Positions 45,364-53,646 of a stretch of 64,000 nucleotides of DNA are shown piece after piece. Each line of letters begins with the position of its first letter. Within the stretch, counting starts at the first letter, position 1. A model generated the notes under the pieces. The model saw only the letters and a list, made by a program, of their open reading frames with translations, was not told the DNA's origin and did not search any database. The stretch is from Rubrivivax sp. (GTDB lineage: Bacteria; Pseudomonadota; Gammaproteobacteria; Burkholderiales; Burkholderiaceae_C): the NCBI GenBank assembly GCA_021300575.1, contig JAJTDM010000019.1:34323-98322 (forward strand), written 5' to 3'. The position numbers were made by a program, and so were the translations under genes.

Positions 45364-46544
45364 GCGTGCGCAACCTGCTGCAAGGGGTGGATTACCACGA
45401 TGGCGAGTTGAAGGTGGCGTTGCAGGGCGAAACCGCCCGCATCGAGCGTCTGTCCCTGCGCGGCGGTGAGGGGCGCATCACTGGGGAAGGCGTGGGTGAG
45501 TTCGGCGCCAAGCCTTCGGCCCGCGTGCAGGTGCGTGCAGAAGGGTTCCGCGTGCTGGGGCGGTTCGACCGTCAACTCGTGGCCAGCGGGCAGGCGGTGC
45601 TGGCCCTGCAGCCCGATGCGCTGAAGCTGGACGGCCGCGTCCTGATCGACAGCGGTCTGTTCGACCTGGCTTCCCGCGACGCACCGACGCTGGACGACGA
45701 CGTCGTGGTGCGCGGCGGGCGCAGCGTTCCTGAAATGGCCGCAGCGGCCGAGCCCGCCATCCTGCCGCGCCTGATCAGGCAGTCCAGCGTCACGCTGGAT
45801 GTCGATCTGGGCCGCAAGCTGCGCCTGCGCGGGCGCGGGCTGGACACCGCCTTGCAAGGCGACCTCAAGCTCACCACGCCCGCAGGAAACCTGGCGGTGA
45901 ACGGATCGGTACGCGCACAAGGAGGCACTTATGCCGCCTACGGGCAGAAGCTGAACATCGAGCGCGGCATCGTCACCTTCAGCGGCCGGGTGGACACGCC
46001 ACGGCTGGACATCCTCGCCCTGAGGCCCAACACCGACATCCGGGTGGGCGTGGCCATCAGCGGCACGCCGCAGTCTCCACGCGTCCGTCTGGTCAGCGAA
46101 CCGGAGATGGGCGAAACCGACAAACTGTCGTGGCTGCTCCTGGGCCGTGGTTCGGAAGGGCTGGGGCGCACCGACACCGCGGTGCTGCAGCGCGCCGCCG
46201 TGGCCCTGCTGGCGGGTGAAGGCGAGGCGCCCACGGACTCCCTGCTGCGCGCCCTGGGCATCGACGACCTGTCTGTCGGGCAGACCGCCGGGACGACGTC
46301 CGGCACAGCCGCAGGCGAGGGCCGGGAGACCGTCATCCGCCTGGGCAAGCAGCTCAGCCGCAACTGGTACGCCGGCTACGAGCGCGGCGTCAACGCCACC
46401 GCCGGCACCTTCCAGCTCATCTACCGCGTGGCGCAGCGCTTCACCCTGCGGGCGCAGAGCGGCCTGGAAAACTCCGTGGACCTCATCTGGACGTGGCGCT
46501 TCGACCAGTCACCGCTGCCCGGCAAGCAGGCGACCTCACCGTGA
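45258..46544 (+). pseudogene. tamB: TamB (DUF490), C-terminal part in the shifted frame
   Basis: 428 codons from a GTG with no ribosome site of note, so this is the displaced end of the preceding gene and not an independent one. It holds the most conserved part of TamB, the DUF490 domain: GSVRAQGGTYAAYGQKLNIERGIVTFSG, DILALRPNTDIRVGVAISGTPQSPRVRLVSEPEM, DKLSWLLLGRGSEGL and the C-terminal porin-like strands (LSRNWYAGYERGVN, YRVAQRFTLRAQSG). This region contacts TamA in the family. If the frameshift is real, TamB function is lost. Confidence 0.85.
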
Positions 46545-46609
46545 GCCGGTGATGCCGCGCCCTGCCCTGCCTCGGCACAGCCTCAGCCGCCTCAACCGCC
46601 GCACCCGAC

Positions 46610-47794
46610 TCAGCCCTGCACCCTGACCACCAGCCCCGATGGCGCGATCCGGGTCACCGCTTCCACGCCTGCCAGCCCCATGACGCGGTCCAGCTCTGCG
46701 TCCAGCGTCTTCAGCACATGGGCCACGCCTTCCTGGCCGGCCACCGCCAGTCCCCACAGGTGGGGACGGCCGATGAGCACTGCCGTGGCGCCCAGGCCCA
46801 AGGCCTTGAAGACATCGCCGCCGCGCCGTACGCCGCCATCCAGCAGCACCGGAATGCGTCCGTCCACGGCCTGCACCACCCCGGGCAGCGCACGCAGGCT
46901 GGGCAGTGCGCCATCGAGCTGCCGCCCGCCGTGGTTGGAGACGATGACCCCGTCCACGCCGGCCTGCACCGCGCGGCGTGCGTCCTCAGGGTGCAGCAGG
47001 CCCTTGATCAGCAGCGGCCCGTCCCACTGGCGGCGCACGGCGGCGATGTCGTCCCAGTTCATGGCCGGGTCCAGCATGGAGGCCATGCGACCGGCCAGGC
47101 CGGCAACCGTCTCACGGGAGTTCTCGCGCACGTAGTTGCCGAAAGTGATGCGGTCAAGCTCGCCGCGCATGCGCCACCACCAGGGGAACTTGCTGGCAAA
47201 GGCCAGCCACTGCCGCGGGCCGAAACGCGGCGGGCTGGAAAAGCCGTTGACCAGGTCGCGCTCGCGCTTGCCGAGGAGTTGGTTGTCGATGGTCACCACC
47301 ACGGCGCCGTAGCCGGCCTGGCGCGCGCGGTCCACCAGTTCGCGGGTGAAGGCGCGGTCCTTGTAGATGAAGACCTGCATCCAGCGCCGGGCTGCTTGCT
47401 CGGCACCATGACTGCGCTCCACGGCTTGGGCCAGGGCCTCGAGCGTGCACACCGAGCCGTGGCTCAGGCAGTACACCGCGCCGCGTTCGGCAGCAGCCCG
47501 GGCCGTGGCGATCTCGCCCTGAGGCCAGAACAGGCCCGCCAGGCCCGTCGGCCCCACCAGCACCGGTGAAGCCAGGCGCTGGCCGAAAAGCGTCAGCGAC
47601 AGGTCGCGTTGCGCGGCACCCTCCAGCGGGCGCGGCAGCACGGCCCAGTCGTCGAAGGCCGACTCGTTGGCGCGCAGGGTCCATTCGTCCTCGGCCGCGC
47701 CGTCGATGAAGTCGAACAGCGGGCGTGGCAGGGCCTGCTGCGCCAGCGCACGCAGGGCGGCCACGCTGTAGGCGCGCTGCAGGCTCGTCGTCAC
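46610..47794 (-). CDS. FMN-dependent alpha-hydroxyacid oxidase/dehydrogenase
   Basis: 394 residues, LldD/mandelate dehydrogenase/glycolate oxidase family. N-terminal FDFIDGAAEDEWTLRAN, the substrate-binding loop QVFIYKDRAFTRELV, FMN lysine in PLLIKGLLHPEDARRA, the catalytic His and Arg in VSNHGGRQLDG, and phosphate loop DGGVRRGGDVFKALGLGA. Oxidises an L-2-hydroxy acid to a keto acid. It starts with an ATGA overlap on the RraA-like aldolase gene, so both act on one pathway. Specificity between lactate, glycolate and mandelate cannot be decided from the sequence. Confidence 0.88.
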   Translation of the reverse strand: MTTSLQRAYSVAALRALAQQALPRPLFDFIDGAAEDEWTLRANESAFDDWAVLPRPLEGAAQRDLSLTLFGQRLASPVLVGPTGLAGLFWPQGEIATARAAAERGAVYCLSHGSVCTLEALAQAVERSHGAEQAARRWMQVFIYKDRAFTRELVDRARQAGYGAVVVTIDNQLLGKRERDLVNGFSSPPRFGPRQWLAFASKFPWWWRMRGELDRITFGNYVRENSRETVAGLAGRMASMLDPAMNWDDIAAVRRQWDGPLLIKGLLHPEDARRAVQAGVDGVIVSNHGGRQLDGALPSLRALPGVVQAVDGRIPVLLDGGVRRGGDVFKALGLGATAVLIGRPHLWGLAVAGQEGVAHVLKTLDAELDRVMGLAGVEAVTRIAPSGLVVRVQG

Positions 47795-48441
47795 TTCAAG
47801 AACGAAGGTCGGGTGGCGCCCTGGCGCACGGCCGCATCAGCCGCGGCCTCGGCCGTGCGGATGGCGGGCAGGCGCGCCAGCAGTTCGGCCAGGCGCTCTT
47901 GCGGCACCACCACCACGCCGTCCAGATCGGCCACCACCACGTCGCCACTGCACACGCGCAGGCCCGCCACCTGGACAGGAAAGCCCACCGTGCCCGGGCC
48001 GCTGCGGTTGGGGGAATTCGGCGTGACGCCGATGGCCCAGGCGGGCAGGCCCACCTGGCGGATGCCCACCAGGTCGCGCACGCAGCCGTCGGTGACGAAG
48101 CCCACCGCGCCGCTGTTGCGCGCCATGCCCAGCACCAGATCCCCGGTGATGGCGCAGCCCGTGTGGCCATCGGCCCCGGCCACGATCACGTCCCCCGGCT
48201 GCACCGAGGCCAGCGCATGCACGAGGGCCAAGTTGTCCGCCGGGCCGGCGTGGCAGGTCAGCGCCACGCCGCAAAAGGCGTACTGCTCGGCGATGGCGGG
48301 CTTGAGCCGGTAGTCCAGCGCGCCGCTGCCGCCCATCGCATCCACGATGAAGCCCGTGGGCGTGCCGCGCAGTTGTTCCACCAGGGCGGCATCAGGGCGC
48401 TGCACGGGAGCCGTGCGGATGGGGGGCAGGTCTTCGATCAT
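47791..48441 (-). CDS. RraA-like aldolase/decarboxylase (HMG/CHA aldolase family)
   Basis: 216 residues from ATG 48441 (MIEDLPP), preceded by GAGGAAA. RraA/HMG-aldolase fold: GPADNLALVHALASVQPGDVIVAG and the metal-binding motif VTDGCVRDLVGI (Asp-Gly-x-x-Arg-Asp), whose presence favours an enzyme over the RNase E inhibitor RraA. Enzymes of this family cleave 4-carboxy-4-hydroxy-2-oxoadipate or 4-hydroxy-4-methyl-2-oxoglutarate and decarboxylate oxaloacetate. It is coupled to the hydroxyacid oxidase gene and divergent from the DUF1330 gene. Confidence 0.83.
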   Translation of the reverse strand: MIEDLPPIRTAPVQRPDAALVEQLRGTPTGFIVDAMGGSGALDYRLKPAIAEQYAFCGVALTCHAGPADNLALVHALASVQPGDVIVAGADGHTGCAITGDLVLGMARNSGAVGFVTDGCVRDLVGIRQVGLPAWAIGVTPNSPNRSGPGTVGFPVQVAGLRVCSGDVVVADLDGVVVVPQERLAELLARLPAIRTAEAAADAAVRQGATRPSFLK

Positions 48442-48515
48442 GGGTTTTCCTCTGTGGACGCCAAGCGCGTGGTTTTGGGATGATGGGTCCTCTTCACCCA
48501 CTGCAGGAGTTCAAC

Positions 48516-48809
48516 ATGCCCAAGGCCTACTGGATCAGCGCCTACCGCCAGATTCACAACCCCGACGCGCTGGCCGCGTACGCCAAGCTGGCAGGCCCGG
48601 CCATCACCGCGGCCGGCGGCCGCTTTCTGGCGCGCGGCATGCCGGCGCAGGTGAAGGAGGCGGGGGTGATGCAACGCACCGTGCTGGTGGAGTTCGACAA
48701 CCTGGCCGCCGCGCAGGCTGCGTACGACAGCCCCATGTACAAGGAAGCGCTGGACGCGCTGGGCACGGGCAACGTGGAGCGCGAGATCCGCATCATCGAG
48801 GGGGCGTGA
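48516..48809 (+). CDS. DUF1330 (EthD/ABM-like) small protein
   Basis: 97 residues. Alpha-beta ferredoxin-like DUF1330 protein: KAYWISAYRQIHNPDALAAYAKLAGPAI, GGRFLARG and VEFDNLAAAQAAYDSPMYKEAL. Start ATG 48516 with AGGAG six bases before it. Function of the family is unknown; members often sit in catabolic operons. Divergent from the RraA-like gene (74-base gap) and upstream of an aldolase gene. Confidence 0.85.
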   Translation: MPKAYWISAYRQIHNPDALAAYAKLAGPAITAAGGRFLARGMPAQVKEAGVMQRTVLVEFDNLAAAQAAYDSPMYKEALDALGTGNVEREIRIIEGA

Positions 48810-48953
48810 CGGGCCGGGGTTCAGCAAGCAAGAACTCATTGACCTGGACTCTAGGGCCTGCGCCCTGGGGTCTCCAACCCGTGTAAACCCCGCCGGTAAG
48901 GCACCGCCGCGCATGGCAACCTGCGCACCGCATCACCGCGAGAGAGACACCCC

Positions 48954-49739
48954 GTGAAAAAGCATCCCATCAAGCAGACCGTGCTCGAAGGCCAGACCGT
49001 CGTCGGCGCGATGACCTTTGAGTTCTTCTCTCCAGGCATGTCCGCCATCCTCGCCAACACCGGATGCCGCTTCGTCTTCTACGACATGGAGCACACCGGC
49101 CTGGGCTTCGAGACGCTCAAGTGGCTGTTCTCCACCTGCCGCGGCCTGCCCATCGAGCCCATGGTGCGCGTGCCGCGCGGCGAATACACCTGGCTGGCCC
49201 GCGCGCTGGACCTGGGCGCGCATGGCGTCATGATTCCCATGGTGGAGTCGGCCGAGCAGGCCCGCAGCATCGTCCAGGCCTGCCGCTACCCGCCGATCGG
49301 CCGGCGCGGCGCGGCCTTCGGCTTTGCGCAGTGCGACTACCAGGGCGGCGACATCGGTCAGAAGATTCGCAACTACCACGACCGCACGCTGGTGGTGGCC
49401 CAGATCGAGACCGAGCGCGGCCTGGCCGCGGTGGAGGAGATCGCCGCGGTGGACGGCATCGACGTGCTGTGGGTGGGCCATTTCGACCTGTCCAACTTCA
49501 TGGGCATCCCCGCGCAGTTCGACAACCCCACCTTCCAGCAGGCCATGCAGCACGTGGCCGACGTGGCGAAGAAGCATGGCAAGGCCGCCGGCTTCATGGC
49601 CACCGACCCGGCCTGGGTGGACCGCGTCAAGGCCATGGGCTACACCATGCTGGCCGTGGGCACCGACGTGAGTCTGCTGGCCGACGCCACGCGGCGCCTG
49701 GTGGACCATGCCGCGGCAGGGTCGACCGCCCCGGCCTGA
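48954..49739 (+). CDS. HpcH/HpaI-family aldolase/citrate lyase-like protein
   Basis: 261 residues, second HpcH/HpaI protein in the window. Motifs: CRFVFYDMEHTGLGFETLKWL, GAHGVMIPMVESAEQA, VVAQIETERGLAAVEEIAAVDGIDVLWVGHFDLSNFMG (metal-binding Glu and Asp). Class II retro-aldol cleavage of a 2-keto-3-deoxy or 2-keto-4-hydroxy acid is the family reaction. It is followed after 69 bases by a D-2-hydroxyacid dehydrogenase, which could reduce its keto-acid product. Substrate unknown. Confidence 0.86.
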   Translation: MKKHPIKQTVLEGQTVVGAMTFEFFSPGMSAILANTGCRFVFYDMEHTGLGFETLKWLFSTCRGLPIEPMVRVPRGEYTWLARALDLGAHGVMIPMVESAEQARSIVQACRYPPIGRRGAAFGFAQCDYQGGDIGQKIRNYHDRTLVVAQIETERGLAAVEEIAAVDGIDVLWVGHFDLSNFMGIPAQFDNPTFQQAMQHVADVAKKHGKAAGFMATDPAWVDRVKAMGYTMLAVGTDVSLLADATRRLVDHAAAGSTAPA

Positions 49740-49808
49740 TCTGGCCTGACCTGGCTCGTGAGACCGCCCGCAAGTGCCAAGAAGACCGAACCGAAACGGA
49801 AGACTGCC

Positions 49809-50792
49809 ATGACCTTTCGCCTGGGCCTGACCCGCGACCTGCTCACCCCCAGCGGCGCCCCCTCCTTCGGCATGGGCGCGCTGGAAGTGCTGAACCACCC
49901 AAGCGACATCGAGTGGGAGTACCTGCCGGAGTCGCTGTCGGAGATCACGCCCGACGTGGCCGCGCGCTACGACGGCCTGTACGTCAACTCTCCCTTGGTC
50001 ACCGCCGCCAGCGTGGGCCGCGCCGACTGCCGCGTGCGCATCGTGGCGCGCCACGGCGTGGGTTATGACTCCGTGGATGTGGCGGCGCTCGCCGCGCGGG
50101 GCGTCACCGTCACCAACACGCCCGTGGCCGTGCGTCGCCCCGTGGCCGTGGCCAGCCTGACGCTGATCTTCGCGCTGGCCGGGCGGCTCTTCGCCAAGGA
50201 CAAGCTGATCCGCGCCGGCCGCTGGGCCGAGCGCACCGGCCACATGGGCCTGGGCCTGACCACGCGCACGCTGGGCGTCATTGGCGCCGGCGGCATCGGG
50301 CGCGAACTGCTGGCCCTGGCCCGGCCTTTCGGCTGGCGCATGCTGGCCGCCGACCCCTATGCCGACCCGGCAGCGATCCGCGCCCTGGGGGCCGAGCCGG
50401 TGGCACTGGACGAGATGCTGCCGCAGGCCGACTTCGTCGTGGCTACCTGCCTGCTCAACGCCGAGACGCGGCACCTGATGAACGAGCGCCGCTTCGGCCT
50501 GATGAAACGCGAGGCCTTCTTCATCAACATGGCCCGCGGACCGGTGGCCGACGAGGCCGCGCTGATCGCGGCGCTGCGCAACGGCTCCATCGCCGGAGCG
50601 GGGCTGGATGTCTTCGAGCAGGAGCCGGTGGCCACGGACAACCCGCTGCTGGGCATGGAGCAGGTGATCCTCACCCCCCACGCCCTGTGCTGGACCGACG
50701 AATGCTTCGACGCCATCGCACGCGAGGGCCTGGGCTGCATCGTGGACTTCGCCCAGGGACGTCAGCCGCGCTCGGTGGTGCGACCGGGGTAA
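49809..50792 (+). CDS. D-2-hydroxyacid dehydrogenase (NAD-dependent)
   Basis: 327 residues, D-isomer-specific 2-hydroxyacid dehydrogenase. NAD-binding GVIGAGGIGRELL (about 155-167), catalytic Arg in INMARGPVADEAAL, Glu in GLDVFEQEPV and His in LTPHALCWTDE. Start ATG 49809, placed by homology; the frame opens at 49758. Candidate substrates are glycerate/hydroxypyruvate, phosphoglycerate or other short 2-hydroxy acids. Forms a probable operon with the preceding aldolase. Confidence 0.88.
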   Translation: MTFRLGLTRDLLTPSGAPSFGMGALEVLNHPSDIEWEYLPESLSEITPDVAARYDGLYVNSPLVTAASVGRADCRVRIVARHGVGYDSVDVAALAARGVTVTNTPVAVRRPVAVASLTLIFALAGRLFAKDKLIRAGRWAERTGHMGLGLTTRTLGVIGAGGIGRELLALARPFGWRMLAADPYADPAAIRALGAEPVALDEMLPQADFVVATCLLNAETRHLMNERRFGLMKREAFFINMARGPVADEAALIAALRNGSIAGAGLDVFEQEPVATDNPLLGMEQVILTPHALCWTDECFDAIAREGLGCIVDFAQGRQPRSVVRPG

Positions 50793-50850
50793 CCCTCTCG
50801 TCGAAACGACAGGCCGCGCGGGCTTTCAACCCCGCGACCCGCTGCCACGC

Positions 50851-52188
50851 TTACAGCCCCTTCAACACCGCCCGCATCTTGGTGATGATCTCGTCCAGGT
50901 GCTTGTCCTCACAGACCAGCGGCGGGGCGATGATCAGGGCGTCGCCGGTGCTCTTGAGGTTCAGGCCGGCGTCGTAGAGGCGCTTCTGAGCTTCGTGGCC
51001 GCGGGCGCCGGGCACGCCGTCCACCGCCACGTCCACGGCGGCCATCATGCCCACCGAGCGGATGTCGGTCACGACGGCGCAGTCCTGCAGCGCGTGCACG
51101 GCCTCGATGAACTTCGGGCTCATGGCCGCGGCGCGCTCGATCAGGCGCTCCTTGGCGAAGATGTCCATCATCGCCAGGCCGGCCGCGCAGGAGGCCGGGT
51201 GAGCCGAGTAGGTATAGCCGTGGAAGAACTCCACGCCCTTGGCTGGGCCCGCTTCGGTGATGGTGTCGTAAATGTCCTGGCGCGCGGCCACGGCGCCCAT
51301 GGGCTGCGCGCCGTTGGTGATGGCCTTGGCCATGGTCAGCAGGTCAGGCGTGACGCCAAAGGCCTGCGCGCCGAAGTTGGCACCCATGCGGCCCCAGCCG
51401 GTGATGACCTCGTCGAACACCAGCAGGATGCCCTGCTGGTCGCAGATCTCGCGCAGGCGGTTGAGGTAGCCCTTGGGCGGGGGCAGGCAGCCGAACGAAC
51501 CGGCGGTGGGCTCCACGAACACGGCTGCGATGTTCTCGCCGCCGTACAGGTTGCAAAAGCGCAGCAGGTCCTCGGCCAGGTCGGCACCGTGTTCGGGCTG
51601 GCCCTTGGCGAACTTGTTCTGCGGCAGGGCGGTGTGGCGCATGTGGTGCACGCCCGCCAGCCCCAGGCCGAAGGTGCGGCGGTTGTTGACCATGCCCGCC
51701 AGCGCCACGCCGCCCATGTTCACGCCGTGGTAGGCCCGCTCGCGTGAGACGAACATCTGGCGCTGCGACTGGCCCTTGATGCGGTGGTAACCCAGCGCCA
51801 TCTTCATCGCCGTGTCCACGGCCTCGGAGCCCGAGTTGGTGAAGAAGATGCGGTTCAGGCCCTCGGGGGTGTAGTGCGACACGCGCTCGGCCAGCTCAAA
51901 AGCCTTGGGGTGCGCGCGCAGGAAGGGGGCGGTGAAGTCCAGCGTCTGCAGCTGCTCGTACACGGCCTGCGCGATCTCTTCGCGGCAGTGGCCGGCGGCC
52001 ACGCAGAACAGGCCGGCCGAGGCGTCGATGACCTCCTGCCCCTCGGGCGTGTAGAAGTACATGCCCTTGGCGCGGGCGAACATGCGGGGCTCGGCCTTGA
52101 ACTCCTTGTTGGGGGAGAAAGGCATCCAGTAAGGCTGCATCGTGGCGGCCATTTCGGCGGCTTGTGCTTGCGGTTCGGCGTGTCCCAT
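50851..52188 (-). CDS. Omega-amino acid-pyruvate aminotransferase (class III)
   Basis: 445 residues, PLP fold type I, close in pattern to Pseudomonas beta-alanine-pyruvate aminotransferase: YWMPFSPNKEF, FFTNSGSEAVDTAMKMALGYHRIKGQ, RAYHGVNMGG, AAVFVEPTAGSFG, LLVFDEVITGWGRMG (PLP-pyridine Asp), and the PLP lysine in TMAKAITNGAQPMGAV. Transfers the amino group of beta-alanine or a similar omega-amino acid to pyruvate. Divergent from tauA, so taurine is also a possible substrate, but the motifs look like the beta-alanine enzyme. Confidence 0.9.
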   Translation of the reverse strand: MGHAEPQAQAAEMAATMQPYWMPFSPNKEFKAEPRMFARAKGMYFYTPEGQEVIDASAGLFCVAAGHCREEIAQAVYEQLQTLDFTAPFLRAHPKAFELAERVSHYTPEGLNRIFFTNSGSEAVDTAMKMALGYHRIKGQSQRQMFVSRERAYHGVNMGGVALAGMVNNRRTFGLGLAGVHHMRHTALPQNKFAKGQPEHGADLAEDLLRFCNLYGGENIAAVFVEPTAGSFGCLPPPKGYLNRLREICDQQGILLVFDEVITGWGRMGANFGAQAFGVTPDLLTMAKAITNGAQPMGAVAARQDIYDTITEAGPAKGVEFFHGYTYSAHPASCAAGLAMMDIFAKERLIERAAAMSPKFIEAVHALQDCAVVTDIRSVGMMAAVDVAVDGVPGARGHEAQKRLYDAGLNLKSTGDALIIAPPLVCEDKHLDEIITKMRAVLKGL

Positions 52189-52259
52189 GGTGTCGGCTCC
52201 TGTCGAAGAGGCCCCGATTCTGGAACAGCGCCCGGCAAGCGCGCTGCGCCGGCATCATC

Positions 52260-52289
52260 TGGCACCATCAAATGCACCCATGTGGCACC
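52260..52289. promoter_or_regulatory. TGGCACC direct repeats in the aminotransferase-tauA divergent region
   Basis: TGGCACC occurs at 52260-52266 and 52283-52289, 23 bases start to start (about two helical turns). MocR-type regulators such as TauR bind paired direct repeats, and a TauR-like gene is in this cluster. The first copy is also a near miss to a sigma-54 element (wrong spacing by one base). Speculative. Confidence 0.3.
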
Positions 52290-52445
52290 CCGGGAAAATA
52301 CCCTACACGGAGCAGCCGGCGGGCGGCGATGCTTGGCCCCAGCGTGCCTTACGGTGAGCGGGCTCTCGCAGGGCCGGCCAACACGACTGTCTGGCATGTG
52401 GCGTGCTGCGCCTTACCACCCCTGCCCCCACAACGGAGGAATCAG

Positions 52446-53450
52446 ATGTTGCTCAAGACCCCCCTGTCCCGCTGGGTCGCCGCGCTCACCTTGGCGCTGT
52501 GCGGTTCGGTCTTCGCCCAGGCCAAGAAGGAAGTCACTTTTGCCCACCAGGACATGCTGGTGCCGCTGCGCACGGTCATGGAGTCCGGTGAGCTGGAGAA
52601 GGCCACGGGCTACAAGATCAACTGGCGCATGTTCGGCGGTGGCGGCGACGTCATCAAGGCCATGGCCTCGGGCGACGTGCAGATCGGCGAGGCCGGCTCC
52701 AGCCCCCTGACCGCGGCAGCCAGCCAGGGCCAGGACATCCGGCTTTTCTGGATCCTGGACGACATCGCCGACGCCGAGGCGCTGATCGCCCGCAACGGCT
52801 CTGGCGTCAACAGCGTCAAGGACCTGAAGAGCAAGAAGGTCGCCACGCCCTTCGTCTCCACCGCGCACTACCAGCTCATGGCCGTGCTCAAGACCGAAGG
52901 GGTGGCCGCCAAGGATGTGAACGTGATGAACATGCGTCCTCCGGAGATTGCCGCCGCGTGGGAACGTGGCGACATCGATGCCGCCTTCATCTGGGACCCG
53001 GTGCTGTCCAAGATCAAGGGCAACGGCAAGGCCATCGCCAGTTCCAAGAGCATTGGCGCCAAGGGCTTCCCCACGTTTGACGGCATCGTCGTCAACGCCA
53101 AATGGGCGGCTGAGCACGAAGGCTTCATGGTGGCGCTGGTCAAGGCGCTGGCCAAGGCCGATGGCGATTACCGCGCCAACAAGGCCAAGTGGACCGTGGC
53201 GTCCCCCCAGGTCAAGGCCGTGGCCAAGTGGACCAAGGCCGATGCGAAGGACGTGCCTGCCGCGATGGCGCTGTACGCCTTCCCGACCCTGGAAGAGCAG
53301 GCAAGTGCCAAGTGGCTGGGCGGCGGCGCCGCCAAGGCCATGACCGACACGGCGGCCTTTCTCAAGGAGCAGGGCCGCATCCAGGAGGTCAAGCCCGACT
53401 ACAAGGCCTTCGTCACCGACGTCTACGTCAAGAAGGCGATGGGCAAGTGA
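52446..53450 (+). CDS. tauA: Taurine ABC transporter substrate-binding protein
   Basis: 334 residues. Signal peptide to about residue 25 (cleavage after SVFAQA), then a TauA-type periplasmic domain: NWRMFGGGGDVIKAMASGDVQIGEAGSSPL, KVATPFVSTAHYQLM, MRPPEIAAAWERGDIDAAFIWDP. These match E. coli TauA position for position (KFDSGASIVRALASGDVQIG; RPPAI-like segment; GDIDGA). Binds taurine or a short sulfonate in the periplasm. Its expected partners tauB and tauC are 7 kb away at 60358-62026, beyond a TRAP transporter and tauYX/tauR. Confidence 0.9.
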   Translation: MLLKTPLSRWVAALTLALCGSVFAQAKKEVTFAHQDMLVPLRTVMESGELEKATGYKINWRMFGGGGDVIKAMASGDVQIGEAGSSPLTAAASQGQDIRLFWILDDIADAEALIARNGSGVNSVKDLKSKKVATPFVSTAHYQLMAVLKTEGVAAKDVNVMNMRPPEIAAAWERGDIDAAFIWDPVLSKIKGNGKAIASSKSIGAKGFPTFDGIVVNAKWAAEHEGFMVALVKALAKADGDYRANKAKWTVASPQVKAVAKWTKADAKDVPAAMALYAFPTLEEQASAKWLGGGAAKAMTDTAAFLKEQGRIQEVKPDYKAFVTDVYVKKAMGK

Positions 53451-53508
53451 GCGTCCGATGAAGATCAACGCGTTTGCGGGCTGAGCGGGCGGCCAGCCCT
53501 CATCCGCC

Positions 53509-53541
53509 AGGGGCGGCTCCCGCAAGGGGCCGCCCCTTTTT
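53509..53541 (+). terminator. Rho-independent terminator after tauA
   Basis: Perfect nine-base stem AGGGGCGGC (53509-53517) with GCCGCCCCT (53529-53537), 11-base loop, followed by TTTTT ending at 53541. It lies 59 bases after the tauA stop and separates tauA from the sigma-54-driven TRAP operon. Confidence 0.88.
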
Positions 53542-53595
53542 GATGCCCGCCGGCCCGGCGATGGTGCGCGGCCGCGAACCCAGGCACCTCAAACC

Positions 53596-53610
53596 TGGCA
53601 CGACGCTTGC
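53596..53610 (+). promoter_or_regulatory. Sigma-54 promoter of the TRAP operon
   Basis: TGGCACGACGCTTGC matches the -24/-12 consensus TGGCACG-N4-TTGC exactly, with GG and GC separated by ten bases. The start of transcription would be near 53622, about 25 bases before the ATG of the TRAP binding protein. Sigma-54 promoters are typical for dctP-type TRAP operons and need an enhancer-binding activator, which is not in the window. Confidence 0.9.
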
Positions 53611-53646
53611 GGTGGAGGCACCCAGTCAACCCACTGGAGCCCGCCC

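Noticed and set aside
45258..46544. C-terminal TamB frame as an independent gene
   Set aside because: It begins with a GTG lacking a ribosome site and continues the preceding protein directly, so it is a frameshifted part of tamB.
50800..50845. CGCGGG/CCCGCG hairpin between the dehydrogenase and aminotransferase genes
   Set aside because: Weak stem and no T run on either strand; not called a terminator.
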